This document shows positions 16,218 through 25,536 of a DNA stretch of 64,000 bases, one piece after another. Each line of letters opens with the position of its first letter. The first letter of the stretch is position 1. Under the pieces are notes generated by a model. The model was not told the DNA's origin and did no database searches. It was given only the letters and a program-made list of their open reading frames with translations. The position numbers were made by a program, and so were the translations under genes. Source of the stretch: an uncultured Roseobacter sp. (GTDB taxonomy: Bacteria; Pseudomonadota; Alphaproteobacteria; Rhodobacterales; Rhodobacteraceae); assembly GCF_947495025.1 (NCBI RefSeq), contig NZ_CANLXG010000001.1, positions 1,054,001 through 1,118,000 of the forward strand, read 5' to 3'.

Positions 16218-16835
16218 ATGTACACACTCTATATGGCAAAGGGCACATCAGCCCTGGCGGCGCACATCCTGCTGGAGGAAATCGGCGCGGAATATCAGAC
16301 ACGGATATTGTCCGTCCCGGGCGGTGACCATCAGGCCCCGGATTATCTCGCCGTTAATCCCCGCGGCCGGGTGCCCGCCCTGGACACACCTCAGGGCGTC
16401 ATTACGGAAAACCCCGCCATCCTCGCCTATCTTGCGCAGGCTCATCCGGAGCAGAATCTCGCACCACGGGACCCTTTCGCCTTTGCCACTGCGCAATCGG
16501 CGAACCTCTATCTGGCGTCAACGATGCACCCGGCCTTCGCGCACAAACTGCGAGGTGCCCGTTTTGCAGACGATCCTGCCGCAATCGCTTCGATGAAAGA
16601 AAAAGTGCCCGCAAACATCCTCGAATGCGCCCGGCTGATCGAGGATCACCTGCTGCAGGGGCCATGGGTACTGGGCGCGACCTACTCCATGTGTGACCCA
16701 TATTTCTTTCTGGTACACCGTTGGATGGCGGCAAACGACATCAGCACGGATGCCTTCCCCCGGATAGCAGCCCATGTCGATGCCATGCGCGCGCGCCCCG
16801 CGACACAGGCAGCGCTGGCGCAACACGGGCTCTAG
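16218..16835 (+). CDS. Glutathione S-transferase family protein
   Basis: 205-aa soluble GST. Thioredoxin-like N-terminal domain (about residues 1-78), with the cis-Pro and ENPAILAYLA helix that bind glutathione, and an all-helical C-terminal domain. The early Tyr/Ser candidates (Y2, Y5, S10) leave the catalytic residue open. Start ATG 16218 follows CGGAGGATCAC; the longer in-frame start at 16149 overlaps the previous gene. Substrate unknown. Confidence 0.85.
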   Translation: MYTLYMAKGTSALAAHILLEEIGAEYQTRILSVPGGDHQAPDYLAVNPRGRVPALDTPQGVITENPAILAYLAQAHPEQNLAPRDPFAFATAQSANLYLASTMHPAFAHKLRGARFADDPAAIASMKEKVPANILECARLIEDHLLQGPWVLGATYSMCDPYFFLVHRWMAANDISTDAFPRIAAHVDAMRARPATQAALAQHGL

Positions 16836-17500
16836 CCGATAATTTCATCGGAACGGTCGTCGGTTTCGCCGTACCGGCGCATGACAGCCGGACGTGTCCC
16901 TTCGTAGACGCGTTCGATATTCTGCTCGATCAGCGCGTTCTCACGCTCGAACAGGCAGGCACCGGTGAGGTCAGATGCGACAATGAACGGGCCCATACGA
17001 CGCGCCCGGATCACCCACATCGCCTGGGCAATCCCAAGCTCTTCGTGCCAGTGTACCGCTTCGACTGTTTCGACGCCGCGCCCCAGCAGCGCGCCGGTGC
17101 CATAACCTACCGTGGACAGATAGACCGCGCCGTTCGGGACGAAGTATTCCCTGTAATCCTTTGAAGACATGCCACCTTTTCCGATGATCAGCCGGGCACC
17201 CGTGCGGGCCATCCACTCGGGCAGCCACTTGGCGAACCGGAAACTGGCCGTCGCCGTGACAGCGCCCAGATCAAAGGATCCGTCCTCGCGGATCACAGCC
17301 GCCGGGGAGCAGTGAAAATTAGCTGAACTTTCGGCTGGCAGTTCCATCGGGATGTTGGCGTTTTCCTCCAGCGCGCGCATATAAACGCCCTCGCGCGCGG
17401 TGTAGATCAGACCGTCCAGATAGACGATATCGCCCAGCCGCAGATCGGCGATGGCTTCGGCAGTGGGTGTGGTGCTCAGGACAACTTCGCGCAGGCTCAT
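16832..17500 (-). CDS. Class I fumarase/L(+)-tartrate dehydratase, beta subunit
   Basis: 222-aa subunit matching the C-terminal (swivelling) domain of class I hydro-lyases such as FumA and TtdB. Family stretches visible: LRLGDIVYLDGLIYTARE near residue 20 and a GKGGMSSKD loop near residue 117. With the alpha subunit it adds or removes water from fumarate, tartrate or a related acid. Starts within the stop of the alpha gene (4-bp overlap). The first codons lie in the same message as the Frd genes. Confidence 0.88.
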   Translation of the reverse strand: MSLREVVLSTTPTAEAIADLRLGDIVYLDGLIYTAREGVYMRALEENANIPMELPAESSANFHCSPAAVIREDGSFDLGAVTATASFRFAKWLPEWMARTGARLIIGKGGMSSKDYREYFVPNGAVYLSTVGYGTGALLGRGVETVEAVHWHEELGIAQAMWVIRARRMGPFIVASDLTGACLFERENALIEQNIERVYEGTRPAVMRRYGETDDRSDEIIG

Positions 17501-18453
17501 TCCGCGGCCTCCAGTGCGGGTTCCCATTCGACACCTTCGCGCCGCTGATAATCCGTGAACCAGTCCGGGTCGGTACGGTGCTCGACGCGTCCGTCCGGCC
17601 AGATGCGGGCCACGGCCCGGCGGGATGAAAGGCAAAAGGCATGTACCGACATCTGCATACCCCCGGTATGGCAGTAACCCACTTCAATATTGCAGTCTAT
17701 CACCATGTTTTTGCCAACAAATCCCATCGCTCCCATACCGATGGAGTTCCCCAGCTCACGGAATTCGTCCTCCATCTCGGCAATGCGCGGATCAGAGTTG
17801 CGGCTGCCCACAGTGCGCAGCGTCGCGGCACGTTTGCCCAGAACCATGCAGGTGTCTTTTGATCCGCCAAGACCGATCCCGATGATGGCAGGCTGGCAGG
17901 CCAGCCCCCTCTTGCCAAAAGCCATGAGGCTGTCGAGGTAAAAACGTCTGATCCCCTGAATGCCGTCCGACGGAAAGAGCATCCGGTAATCTGTTCCGAA
18001 AAGTCCGCCTTTGTGCACAGTGATCAGGTCAATCCAGTCGCCTTCGGGTTCAAAGCCATATTCGATCTCGGGCGCACCGATGCCAACATTGTTGTTATGA
18101 TCGGTCCGCCACAGAGGATGCACGCGGTTGGGGCGCAGGGGAATGCCCGTGGTGGCATTGGCAGTGGCGCGACGGAGTGCTGCCTCAAGTGCAACCGGCC
18201 CCCCTTCAATACGGGCCTCATTGCCCATTTTGACAAACCAGCGCGGCACGCCGGTATCACCGCACATTGCGCGGCGATCCTCTTTCGCAGCCGCGTAGTT
18301 ATCCAGCATTGCCTTGAGAACAAACGAGGAAAGATCGCCATCCTCGGTTTTTGATGCTGCCTTCAGACCATCGAGATAGTCCTGTGGGATCTCGATGGCG
18401 GCCTTGTCCATCAGCGTCTCTGCTGTGCTTTCGATCAGACTGACCGGGATCAT
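17497..18453 (-). CDS. Class I fumarase/L(+)-tartrate dehydratase, alpha subunit
   Basis: 318-aa catalytic [4Fe-4S] subunit. Candidate cluster ligands are C64 (in MCGDTG), C186 (before the GIGLGGSKD loop) and C254 or C261. Length fits the two-subunit TtdA-like form, not the fused FumA of about 550 aa. The start at 18453 follows GGGAGGATTTGGT. Fumarate hydratase is the likely activity because the upstream genes make a fumarate-linked flavoenzyme; L-tartrate or mesaconate hydration are alternatives. Oxygen-labile enzymes of this class usually back up stable FumC. Confidence 0.88.
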   Translation of the reverse strand: MIPVSLIESTAETLMDKAAIEIPQDYLDGLKAASKTEDGDLSSFVLKAMLDNYAAAKEDRRAMCGDTGVPRWFVKMGNEARIEGGPVALEAALRRATANATTGIPLRPNRVHPLWRTDHNNNVGIGAPEIEYGFEPEGDWIDLITVHKGGLFGTDYRMLFPSDGIQGIRRFYLDSLMAFGKRGLACQPAIIGIGLGGSKDTCMVLGKRAATLRTVGSRNSDPRIAEMEDEFRELGNSIGMGAMGFVGKNMVIDCNIEVGYCHTGGMQMSVHAFCLSSRRAVARIWPDGRVEHRTDPDWFTDYQRREGVEWEPALEAAE

Positions 18454-18511
18454 ACCAAATCCTCCCTGCCGGTCGTCGCCGGCCCTGCTGTGCTCGGTGT
18501 CGCCCCGCAGT

Positions 18512-20269
18512 TCATTGCGCGGCCACGAGCGTTTCCGGTTCTCCGTCCGGCAGGATGGTCTCGCCGGGCCGCACAACCGTGAACTGAACGTCCTCACGCG
18601 TGACGCTGACCTGTTCGCCCTCTCTGCGCGCGACGGTAAAATAGCTGTCGACCATGGCGCCTTCCTCCGGGAAGTCTTCACGGTAATGCGCCCCGCGGGA
18701 ATTCTCGCGCGCCAGAGCTGCCTTTGTAATCACTTCTGAAATCTCACACAGGCTGGCGAGGTTCAGCCAGTCGTGCCAGGTGAGGTTAAAGGCGAGGTTC
18801 TCCGCCGACACCCCGGTCTCCAGCAGCTCTGCGCTGACCTCACGGATCCTGCCCAGCCCCCGCGTCAGACCATCGGCGGTGCGCATCACGCCCACGTCGT
18901 CCCACATCGCCTCCTGCAGCTGATTGCGCAGCGGTTGCACCAGGGCTGGTTTCAGCTGCAGCGGCCGCACCGCCCGCGCGACTTCTGCCTGCAGTACGTT
19001 CTCGTCAGGGTCACGCAACGTCGGCATGCGACGCAGATCCTGCCCCATAACATCGCCTGCGATACCGCCGTATACAGTGGAATTGGCAACACCATTTCCC
19101 CCAAGGCGGTTGGAGCCGTGGGCGCCGCCCGCGTCTTCACCCGCGACATAGAGACCTTCCAGCGCCGTCCGCGTGTCCACGTCAACGACCACGCCGCCCA
19201 TAAAGTAATGCGCTGTTGGCACGACCTCGACGAGTCCGCCCGCCAGGTCAAAGCCGCTGTCAGCGCACCGTTTCACCATGCCCTTGAATTTTCGGCGCAC
19301 GTTTTCCGGGCCCAGATGCGCCATCGAGATAAACATGCCCTCCTGTTCAGGGTCGTTGTTTTTGCGCATTTCGGCGTAGATTCCGCGGCTGACGACATCG
19401 CGTGTCGCCCGCTCGCCCAGCCTGTCATAGTCATACATGAACCGGTGGCCCGCCGCATTCAGCAGCTGCCCGCCGGCACCGCGCAGACCCTCCTCCAGAA
19501 CAGTACCGGTCATGCGGCTGTGGCTGCCGGCCAGCAGCCCTGTGGGATGAAACTGCACCATCTCCATGTCTCGCAGGGGCAGGCCCGCACGCAGCGCCAT
19601 AGCCAGACCGTCCATGGTCTTGTCGCCGCTGGGGGTGTGATAGCGATACATCGTCGGCCCGCCGCCGGTCGCCATCAGCACTGTCTTTGCACGGACAAAC
19701 CTGAAACCACCCGTGCGCATGTCAATCATCAGCACACCGGCCAATGCCGTGCCGTCACGCGTCGGGATCAACCCGATGGCCCGGTGCTCCTGCAGCTTCT
19801 CAACCGGGCGCGCCAGCACCTGCTCCATCAGGCGGTTGATGATCTCGATGCCGGTCAGATCGCCCTTGTGCACCGTGCGGTCCGCCGTCTGACCGGCAAA
19901 CGCTTTCTGATGCAGCGTTCCGTCAGCATTCCGGTCAAAGAAACACCCGATCTCGTTTTCAAGCTCGGTGATGCGCACAACGGCCTGTTCACACAGACGC
20001 CAGGCCATGTCCTGGTCCGGCAGCCATTTGCCGCCCTGAATGGTATCCATGAAATGACGCTCGACAGTATCGCCGCCACCCAGTGCGACGTTGTAGCCGC
20101 CCTGCACCATACGGGTGCACCCGCATTTGCCGATCAGCCCTTTGACCGCAATTGTGATCTTTGTCCCGGCAGGCGCTGACTGCTGGGCGTGTAAAGCCGC
20201 AAAGAGGCCCGCGCCGCCGGTTCCGAGGATCAGGACATCCGTGTCGTGTCTTTCAATAACGGGTTTCAT
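18512..20269 (-). CDS. Fumarate reductase/succinate dehydrogenase-like flavoprotein subunit
   Basis: 585-aa FAD enzyme. Dinucleotide fold at residues 11-30 (LILGTGGAGLFAAL). The dicarboxylate site is complete: H241 in FHPTG, E259/E260, R290 (proton shuttle), H354 in HYFMGG and R388 in HGSNRLGGN. The histidine that covalently holds FAD in SdhA/FrdA is replaced by C51 (GCTRMVQGG), so FAD may be non-covalent, as in L-aspartate oxidase. The downstream C-terminal domain is normal. Encoded with its own FeS and two membrane subunits, overlapping the SdhC-like gene by 4 bp. Direction (succinate oxidation or fumarate reduction) cannot be read from the sequence. Confidence 0.88.
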   Translation of the reverse strand: MKPVIERHDTDVLILGTGGAGLFAALHAQQSAPAGTKITIAVKGLIGKCGCTRMVQGGYNVALGGGDTVERHFMDTIQGGKWLPDQDMAWRLCEQAVVRITELENEIGCFFDRNADGTLHQKAFAGQTADRTVHKGDLTGIEIINRLMEQVLARPVEKLQEHRAIGLIPTRDGTALAGVLMIDMRTGGFRFVRAKTVLMATGGGPTMYRYHTPSGDKTMDGLAMALRAGLPLRDMEMVQFHPTGLLAGSHSRMTGTVLEEGLRGAGGQLLNAAGHRFMYDYDRLGERATRDVVSRGIYAEMRKNNDPEQEGMFISMAHLGPENVRRKFKGMVKRCADSGFDLAGGLVEVVPTAHYFMGGVVVDVDTRTALEGLYVAGEDAGGAHGSNRLGGNGVANSTVYGGIAGDVMGQDLRRMPTLRDPDENVLQAEVARAVRPLQLKPALVQPLRNQLQEAMWDDVGVMRTADGLTRGLGRIREVSAELLETGVSAENLAFNLTWHDWLNLASLCEISEVITKAALARENSRGAHYREDFPEEGAMVDSYFTVARREGEQVSVTREDVQFTVVRPGETILPDGEPETLVAAQ

Positions 20270-20610
20270 ATGGAGATCACCTGCAGAAAAAACGAGCCGG
20301 ACAGCAGAAACGCAAAACCCACAGCACCGGCGGCCAGCGTCTTTTGCGGTGCAGACCAGGGCAGCCATTCCATGGCCATCAGGCGCAGACCACCGGCCAT
20401 GTGTACCGCAAGCAGAAATACGAGCCCGAATTCGGCAACCTTAACAACAGGCTGGTCAGCAAAGCTCAGAAACTGGTTCAGCTTTTCCGGCTGCGTCAGG
20501 GCATAGGACAAAACCCAGAAATGCACCGGCAGAAAAAGGGCCAGCGCCACACCGGAAACCCGGTGCAGCACATAGGCCAGCCACAACGGATGTGTGCGTG
20601 CATACCTCAT
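20266..20610 (-). CDS. Succinate dehydrogenase cytochrome b-like membrane subunit (SdhC-like)
   Basis: 114-aa membrane anchor with three helices. It has the SdhC-type HRVSG motif near residue 16 and HMAGGLR (H-x3-G-x-R) near residue 69, the usual heme b and quinone site pattern. Start ATG at 20610 overlaps the stop of the other membrane subunit by 4 bp. An upstream in-frame ATG at 20682 would lie inside that gene. Confidence 0.8.
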   Translation of the reverse strand: MRYARTHPLWLAYVLHRVSGVALALFLPVHFWVLSYALTQPEKLNQFLSFADQPVVKVAEFGLVFLLAVHMAGGLRLMAMEWLPWSAPQKTLAAGAVGFAFLLSGSFFLQVISI

Positions 20611-20948
20611 GACGCACCCCCTGCTGTGACCGCATGAACCGCCCGGGCACCCATCAGGAGCAGCAGGCCACCGGTGCCCCATGTAAAGGCCGCCAGCCCG
20701 GCGCCGCGGAGACCTGTGTGTTCATGCACGATGACGCGCAGCCCGATTGCCGCATGAACCGACACCGCGACAACAAAGCTGCCGTAAAACAGAAACCAGA
20801 AGACAGACCCCTGGGTTCGTCCGAGGATTTCTTCGGCAGAGAGCCCGCCCTGCACCGCGTAGATCATGACAGCGATATGGCCCAGTGTCAGAGGCGCCAT
20901 GACCAGAGCGGAGATGCGTTGCGCCATATAGAGATGCAGGTTCATCAT
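20607..20948 (-). CDS. Succinate dehydrogenase/fumarate reductase membrane subunit (SdhD-like)
   Basis: 113-aa membrane anchor with three helices. MAQRISALVMAPLTLGH at the N-terminus and HAAIGLR (H-x3-G-x-R, near residue 74) mirror the partner subunit, so both anchors offer potential heme ligands. Two adjacent ATGs (20948, 20945) are possible starts. Lies 4 bp after the FeS subunit gene. Confidence 0.78.
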   Translation of the reverse strand: MMNLHLYMAQRISALVMAPLTLGHIAVMIYAVQGGLSAEEILGRTQGSVFWFLFYGSFVVAVSVHAAIGLRVIVHEHTGLRGAGLAAFTWGTGGLLLLMGARAVHAVTAGGAS

Positions 20949-20952
20949 GAGA

Positions 20953-21678
20953 TCAGCGCCGTTTCCTGAAAAAGTTCCTGGTGGTTTCCCGTTTCAGCCC
21001 GGCAATAGCCGACATCGGGTCAAGTTCGTTGGGGCAGTAGACGGTGCAACTGCCCATCGAATGACAGTTGTGGCAGCCGCCGTTTCCCGACACCGCATCC
21101 AGAATATTCACACGATCATCGTGTTTGGCGTCGTTATAAAGCGTCCACGCGCGCTGCAGTGCCGCCGGGCCCAGGTAGTCAGGGTTGCCCGCCACCGTAT
21201 CGCAGGCCGCATAACATACCGAACAGTTAATGCACTCGATACCCGCGCTCGCCTCTGCCCTGTCGGTTTCCTGCGGGTCAATCGCCTCCATCGGGTCATG
21301 TCGCGTGGCACTGGGGCTATGCACGCCGCCAGCCGCGACCCACTTGTCGAAAAACGGGTCCATATCCGCCGCGAGGTCTTTGATCACAGGCAGATTACGC
21401 AACGGCCCCACCTGTACGGCGCCGTCCTGTACCACAGTTCGGATGTGCGTTCTGCATGTCCAGCGTGGCCGGCCGTTTACCATCATTGCGCAGGAACCAC
21501 ACATGCCAACGCGGCAGGCAAACCGGTATGTCAGTGTCGGGTCTGCGTATTGCTGAATCCAGGACACCACGTCCAGAATGGTCTGGTTTTCGTAAGCCGG
21601 CACCTGAAATGTCTCGTATGCGCCATCAGCACCGCCGCGCCAGACAGACACCTCGAGTTTTTCGGCCTCTTCCGGCAC
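20953..21678 (-). CDS. Fumarate reductase/succinate dehydrogenase iron-sulfur subunit
   Basis: About 241-aa FrdB-like protein, first gene of the six-gene operon. [2Fe-2S] ligands in CRVGMCGSC plus a later Cys. [4Fe-4S] ligands in CINCSVCYAAC, where the usual following Pro is Asp. [3Fe-4S] ligands in CHNCHSMGSCTVYCP. The CINC and NPDYLGPAAL stretches are closer to FrdB than SdhB. I prefer the GTG at 21678, which has CGGGAG six bases upstream; a TTG at 21714 gives 12 more residues without a ribosome site. Transfers electrons between the flavoprotein and the membrane quinone pool. Confidence 0.87.
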   Translation of the reverse strand: MPEEAEKLEVSVWRGGADGAYETFQVPAYENQTILDVVSWIQQYADPTLTYRFACRVGMCGSCAMMVNGRPRWTCRTHIRTVVQDGAVQVGPLRNLPVIKDLAADMDPFFDKWVAAGGVHSPSATRHDPMEAIDPQETDRAEASAGIECINCSVCYAACDTVAGNPDYLGPAALQRAWTLYNDAKHDDRVNILDAVSGNGGCHNCHSMGSCTVYCPNELDPMSAIAGLKRETTRNFFRKRR

Positions 21679-21800
21679 ACGGGACTCCCGGCTTGTGGAA
21701 AACAGATTTCGCAAGATATAACTTCGAGTAAAGCTAACGAGAAGGAATATGTTCTAATGGTTTTCGTAAGCTGCACTTACACAACTGGACGACTGAGCCG

Positions 21801-22589
21801 ATGAGCGACATACGCCTTCAGGACCTGCTGATCCAGCGGTTTGGTCAGTCACCCGATGTTCCCGCAGAACTGCAGGACAACGCCTTTCTCACAGCGTTTG
21901 CCGCCCGCGGATCCTGCCGGTCGTTCGGGGCAGAGCCGCCCGCAGACCACCTCCTGCACACCATCGCCGCTGTGGCTCTGGCCGCGCCATCAAAGAGCGA
22001 TCTGCAACAGCGCAACATTCTGATTGTCAAAGACCCCGGAAAAACCGAAAAGATGCGCACCCTGCTTGCCGCACAGGAATGGATTGCCGCAGCACCCGCC
22101 TTCGTGGTTTTTCTGGCCGATAACCGGCGGCAACGCCAGATTCAGGACTGGCATAGCGAACCCTTTCCGAATGACCATCTGGACGCATTCTTCAACGCCT
22201 CTCTGGATGCCGGGATCGCCCTGCATGCCTTCATAACCGCGGCGAATGCTGCCGGTCTGGGATGCTGTCCGATCAGCACAATCCGCAATCATATGAACGA
22301 TGTACGGGATCTTTTTGATCTGCCGGATCAGGTGTTTGCGGTGGCGGCCCTGGCCGTTGGATACCCCGCAACGGAGCCTGCGGTCAGCGCGCGTCTGTCT
22401 CTGGATGCGACCGTGCATACCGACCGGTTCCGCGCAACAACCCGCGCCGACATTAACGAATATGACGAACGGCGCAAAGCTGGCACAGACGCGCCACTCT
22501 GGTCGCTTGCCAAAGCCAGAATGTACGCCCGTGCGCAGCGCAGCGACTTTGGGGCCTTCATTCGCAGAATCGGCTTCCGGACAGATTAG
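21801..22589 (+). CDS. Nitroreductase family FMN oxidoreductase
   Basis: 262-aa soluble flavoenzyme of the NfsA/FRP-like type. FMN-binding N-terminal stretch RGSCRSFGAEP near residue 37, an AAPSKSDLQQ loop near residue 65, and a Gly-Leu-Gly segment (AAGLGCCPIS, near residue 152) typical of the family. The C-terminal extension (residues 210-262) is longer than in minimal nitroreductases. Divergent from the Frd operon across 86-122 bp and convergent with the aminotransferase. Substrate unknown. Confidence 0.83.
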   Translation: MSDIRLQDLLIQRFGQSPDVPAELQDNAFLTAFAARGSCRSFGAEPPADHLLHTIAAVALAAPSKSDLQQRNILIVKDPGKTEKMRTLLAAQEWIAAAPAFVVFLADNRRQRQIQDWHSEPFPNDHLDAFFNASLDAGIALHAFITAANAAGLGCCPISTIRNHMNDVRDLFDLPDQVFAVAALAVGYPATEPAVSARLSLDATVHTDRFRATTRADINEYDERRKAGTDAPLWSLAKARMYARAQRSDFGAFIRRIGFRTD

Positions 22590-22598
22590 GAACGCAAT

Positions 22599-23915
22599 CT
22601 AAAGCACTGCAGAAAAAGTTTTTTCCAGCTTCGTGACGATCTCGTCAATCTGTGCATCCTCGATAATAAAGGGAGGTGCCAGCAGGATGTGGTCACCAGT
22701 GCGGCCATCAATTGTGCCGCCCATCGGGTAGCACAGCAAGCCGTTGTCGAAAGCATGCTGTTTCAGTTTTTTGTGCGTCGCCGCTGACGGATCAAACGGT
22801 CTTTTATCTGCCCGGTCCTCTACCACTTCGAGGCCGATGAACAGGCCGCGTCCCCTTATGTCACCGATATGCGGGTGCTGGCCAAAGGCAGTGTGCAGCG
22901 CGTTCTGCAGTTTCTCTCCCATCGCGGCACACTGCGCAACGAGCCCACCTGTGAGCTTCGACACGACCGCGTTGCCCGCCGCACAGGCCGTCGGATGCCC
23001 GATATAGGTGTGACCGTGCTGGAAGAAGCCTGTGCCGTTTGCGATGGCGTCATGGATAGCAGAGGTGCACATCATTGCGCCGATCGGCTGGTACCCGGCG
23101 CCAAGCCCCTTGGCGATCGTGACGATATCCGCTGTGATGCCTTCCTGTTCATGCGCAAAAAGGCTGCCGGTCCGGCCCATACCGCACATCACCTCATCAA
23201 GGATCAGAAGGATACCGTACTGATCACAGATTTCCCGGATACGTCTGAAATAGCCTTCGACAGGTGCAACGGCACCCAGCGTTGCACCGACGACCGGTTC
23301 GGCCACAAAGGCGATTACCGTCTCCGGCCCCAGTCGCTGCAGTTCAGTCTCAAGCTCATTGGCGACGCGCTGACCATAGTCGAACAGCGTCTCCCCCTCC
23401 TGCTGACCGCGATACGCATAGCACGGCGAGATCAGGGACGTATCCACCATGATCGGGGCAAAGGCCTGTTTGCGCCATTCATTCCCACCTGTGGCCAGCG
23501 CACCAAGCGTGTTGCCGTGATAACTCTGCCGCCGGGCAATGAACCTGTGCCGTTCCGGCTGGCCGATCTCGACGAAGTACTGCCGGGCCAGCTTCAGTGC
23601 GGCTTCGACCGCCTCGGATCCACCTGATACAAAATAGACCTTTTCCAGATCACCCGGTGCCACCGCGACAAGGCGGTCTGCGAGTTCTTCTGCCGGGTCG
23701 GATGTAAAAAAGCTGGTATGTGCATAGGCAAGCTGTGCTGCCTGTTTCTGGATTGCAGCGATTACATCCTGATCGCTGTGCCCGAGACAAGAGACAGCAG
23801 CACCACCAGAACCGTCAAAATATTGTTTACCTTCAGCATCATAGATGTAGGCACCTTTGCCTATAGACGCACGTCGAGGACTGGTCATAGAGTGCCGGCC
23901 AAACACATGTGACAT
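22599..23915 (-). CDS. Class III PLP-dependent aminotransferase
   Basis: 438-aa fold-type I aminotransferase of the omega-amino acid/pyruvate group. PLP lysine in IAKGLGAGYQPIGA (near residue 267), the preceding LILDEVMCGMGRTG Asp motif, SGGSEAVEAALKLARQ for the phosphate, and HGHTYIGHPTACAAG late in the chain. ATG at 23915 follows GGGGAGAATTCGA. Single-gene unit, divergent from the TAXI operon across 630 bp. Substrate cannot be assigned. Confidence 0.9.
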   Translation of the reverse strand: MSHVFGRHSMTSPRRASIGKGAYIYDAEGKQYFDGSGGAAVSCLGHSDQDVIAAIQKQAAQLAYAHTSFFTSDPAEELADRLVAVAPGDLEKVYFVSGGSEAVEAALKLARQYFVEIGQPERHRFIARRQSYHGNTLGALATGGNEWRKQAFAPIMVDTSLISPCYAYRGQQEGETLFDYGQRVANELETELQRLGPETVIAFVAEPVVGATLGAVAPVEGYFRRIREICDQYGILLILDEVMCGMGRTGSLFAHEQEGITADIVTIAKGLGAGYQPIGAMMCTSAIHDAIANGTGFFQHGHTYIGHPTACAAGNAVVSKLTGGLVAQCAAMGEKLQNALHTAFGQHPHIGDIRGRGLFIGLEVVEDRADKRPFDPSAATHKKLKQHAFDNGLLCYPMGGTIDGRTGDHILLAPPFIIEDAQIDEIVTKLEKTFSAVL

Positions 23916-24548
23916 TCGAATTCTCCCCTGTTGCTCTGATTGTGTGAAGCACATGCAGCCTTCGCTGACAATGCACTGCACACAACTGACCACCTTCGGA
24001 GATGCTGCAAAGGGATGGGGGGACATGGCCAGGCTTGCTTTTGCCACGGACACGGCGCGCAACTTTAAACTGCGCGAATATGAGGGTCGTGGGCACACAT
24101 GCCTGCCACGTCCGGCACAGCGCGCCGGGTCTGAAAGATGCGCCACCTGCGCTCCGGTGGCGGGATGATCTCCGTATCAGGCGCGGTCCCGGATACCGGA
24201 AGGGTTCAAAAAATCGTGCGCTTACAACGCGGTTCCGGCACTGATCAGCGCGTGTCCGGCAGGTCACGAGAGGCCGTAAGCCACAAAAGCAGTCGTCCTG
24301 ATGCAATCAGAAGCGTGAATACGCGCCCCGCCTTGCAACCTGTACCGGCGCGGGCCATCATTCAGGACGACTCACCGAATTGCTTTTGTTATGCGCAGCA
24401 GTTTTTTCGGATACGAAGATTGGCAGGCCTGCCGGTATTGGCGGCACAGCGTGCCAGGCACAGATTGCTGAGACAGAAAGCAATAACCGCCGTTTGTTCA
24501 GCGTAAGCAACGGCTAAAAGACGACCAAAAAACAAATGGGAGAAATAA
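23916..24548. other. Intergenic region between aminotransferase and TAXI genes
   Basis: About 630 bp between divergent genes. No reading frame has credible protein character or a ribosome site. The right end becomes A/T-richer from about 24360 and presumably holds the promoter of the TAXI gene, whose ribosome site GGGAGAAATAA lies at 24538-24548. I see no strong hairpin. Confidence 0.5.
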
Positions 24549-25517
24549 ATGTTTAACAAACTGAAACTGACAGCGGCGGGCGCCAGCCTTGCATTGCTGA
24601 TGGCGCCTGCGGCCATGGCCGAGGAGTTCATCACGATCGGTACCGGTGGCGTCACAGGCGTGTACTACCCGACGGGTGGCGCGATCTGTCGTCTGGTCAA
24701 CAAGGGCCGCAAAGAGCACGGTATCCGTTGTTCGGTCGAATCCACAGGTGGTTCGGTCTACAACATCAACACCATCCGCGCGGGCGAGCTGGAGTTCGGT
24801 GTTGCCCAGTCTGACTGGCAGTACCACGCCTATAACGGCACCTCCCGGTTCGAGGAACAGGGCGCATTCGAAGACCTGCGTGCTGTGTTCTCTGTGCACC
24901 CTGAGCCCTTTACGGTTGTGGCCCGCGCAGACGCCGGCATCAGCTCGTTTGCCGATCTCAAAGGCAAGCGTGTCAACATCGGCAACCCCGGTTCCGGCCA
25001 GCGTGGCACGATGGAAGTCGTGATGGAGAAAATGGGCTGGACCACAGGCGATCTCGCACTGGCGTCCGAGCTCAAGGCCGCGGAACAGTCTGCGGCGCTC
25101 TGCGACAACCAGATCGACGCGATGATCTACACCGTCGGCCACCCGTCCGGCTCCATTCAGGAAGCAACAACAGCCTGCGACTCCGTTCTGGTCGAAGTAT
25201 CCGGCGCGGAAATCTCCTCGCTGATTGACGACAATTCCTACTACCGCTCGGCAACGATTCCGGGTGGCATGTACCGCGGCACAGACAATGACGTCTCTAC
25301 CTTTGGTGTGGGCGCGACATTTGTGACCTCTTCTGCGGTGTCCGAAGATGCGGTCTACGCGGTTGTGTCGGCTGTTTTCGACAATTTCGAAGACTTCAAA
25401 AAGCTGCACCCTGCGTTCGCCAACCTCGAAGCCGAGGAAATGGCGACAGCCGGTCTGTCCGCTCCGCTGCACCCCGGTGCTGCGAAGTACTACAAAGAAA
25501 AAGGCTGGATCGAATAA
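24549..25517 (+). CDS. TAXI-family TRAP transporter solute receptor
   Basis: 322-aa periplasmic receptor. Signal peptide about residues 1-24, then the TAXI signature [21 protein letters not shown] right after cleavage. Pairs with the fused TRAP permease downstream. TAXI receptors have been linked to glutamate and other organic anions, but the ligand here is unknown. Good ribosome site GGGAGAAATAA. Third base choices are strongly biased to C/G and the gene is followed by hairpins, suggesting high expression. Confidence 0.93.
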   Translation: MFNKLKLTAAGASLALLMAPAAMAEEFITIGTGGVTGVYYPTGGAICRLVNKGRKEHGIRCSVESTGGSVYNINTIRAGELEFGVAQSDWQYHAYNGTSRFEEQGAFEDLRAVFSVHPEPFTVVARADAGISSFADLKGKRVNIGNPGSGQRGTMEVVMEKMGWTTGDLALASELKAAEQSAALCDNQIDAMIYTVGHPSGSIQEATTACDSVLVEVSGAEISSLIDDNSYYRSATIPGGMYRGTDNDVSTFGVGATFVTSSAVSEDAVYAVVSAVFDNFEDFKKLHPAFANLEAEEMATAGLSAPLHPGAAKYYKEKGWIE

Positions 25518-25536
25518 TCCGGCTCTTTACTGAAAG

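Noticed and set aside
18773..20179. 468-codon plus-strand frame opposite the flavoprotein gene
   Set aside because: Antisense to a gene with all fumarate reductase motifs. The His/Gln/Arg-rich product is a shadow.
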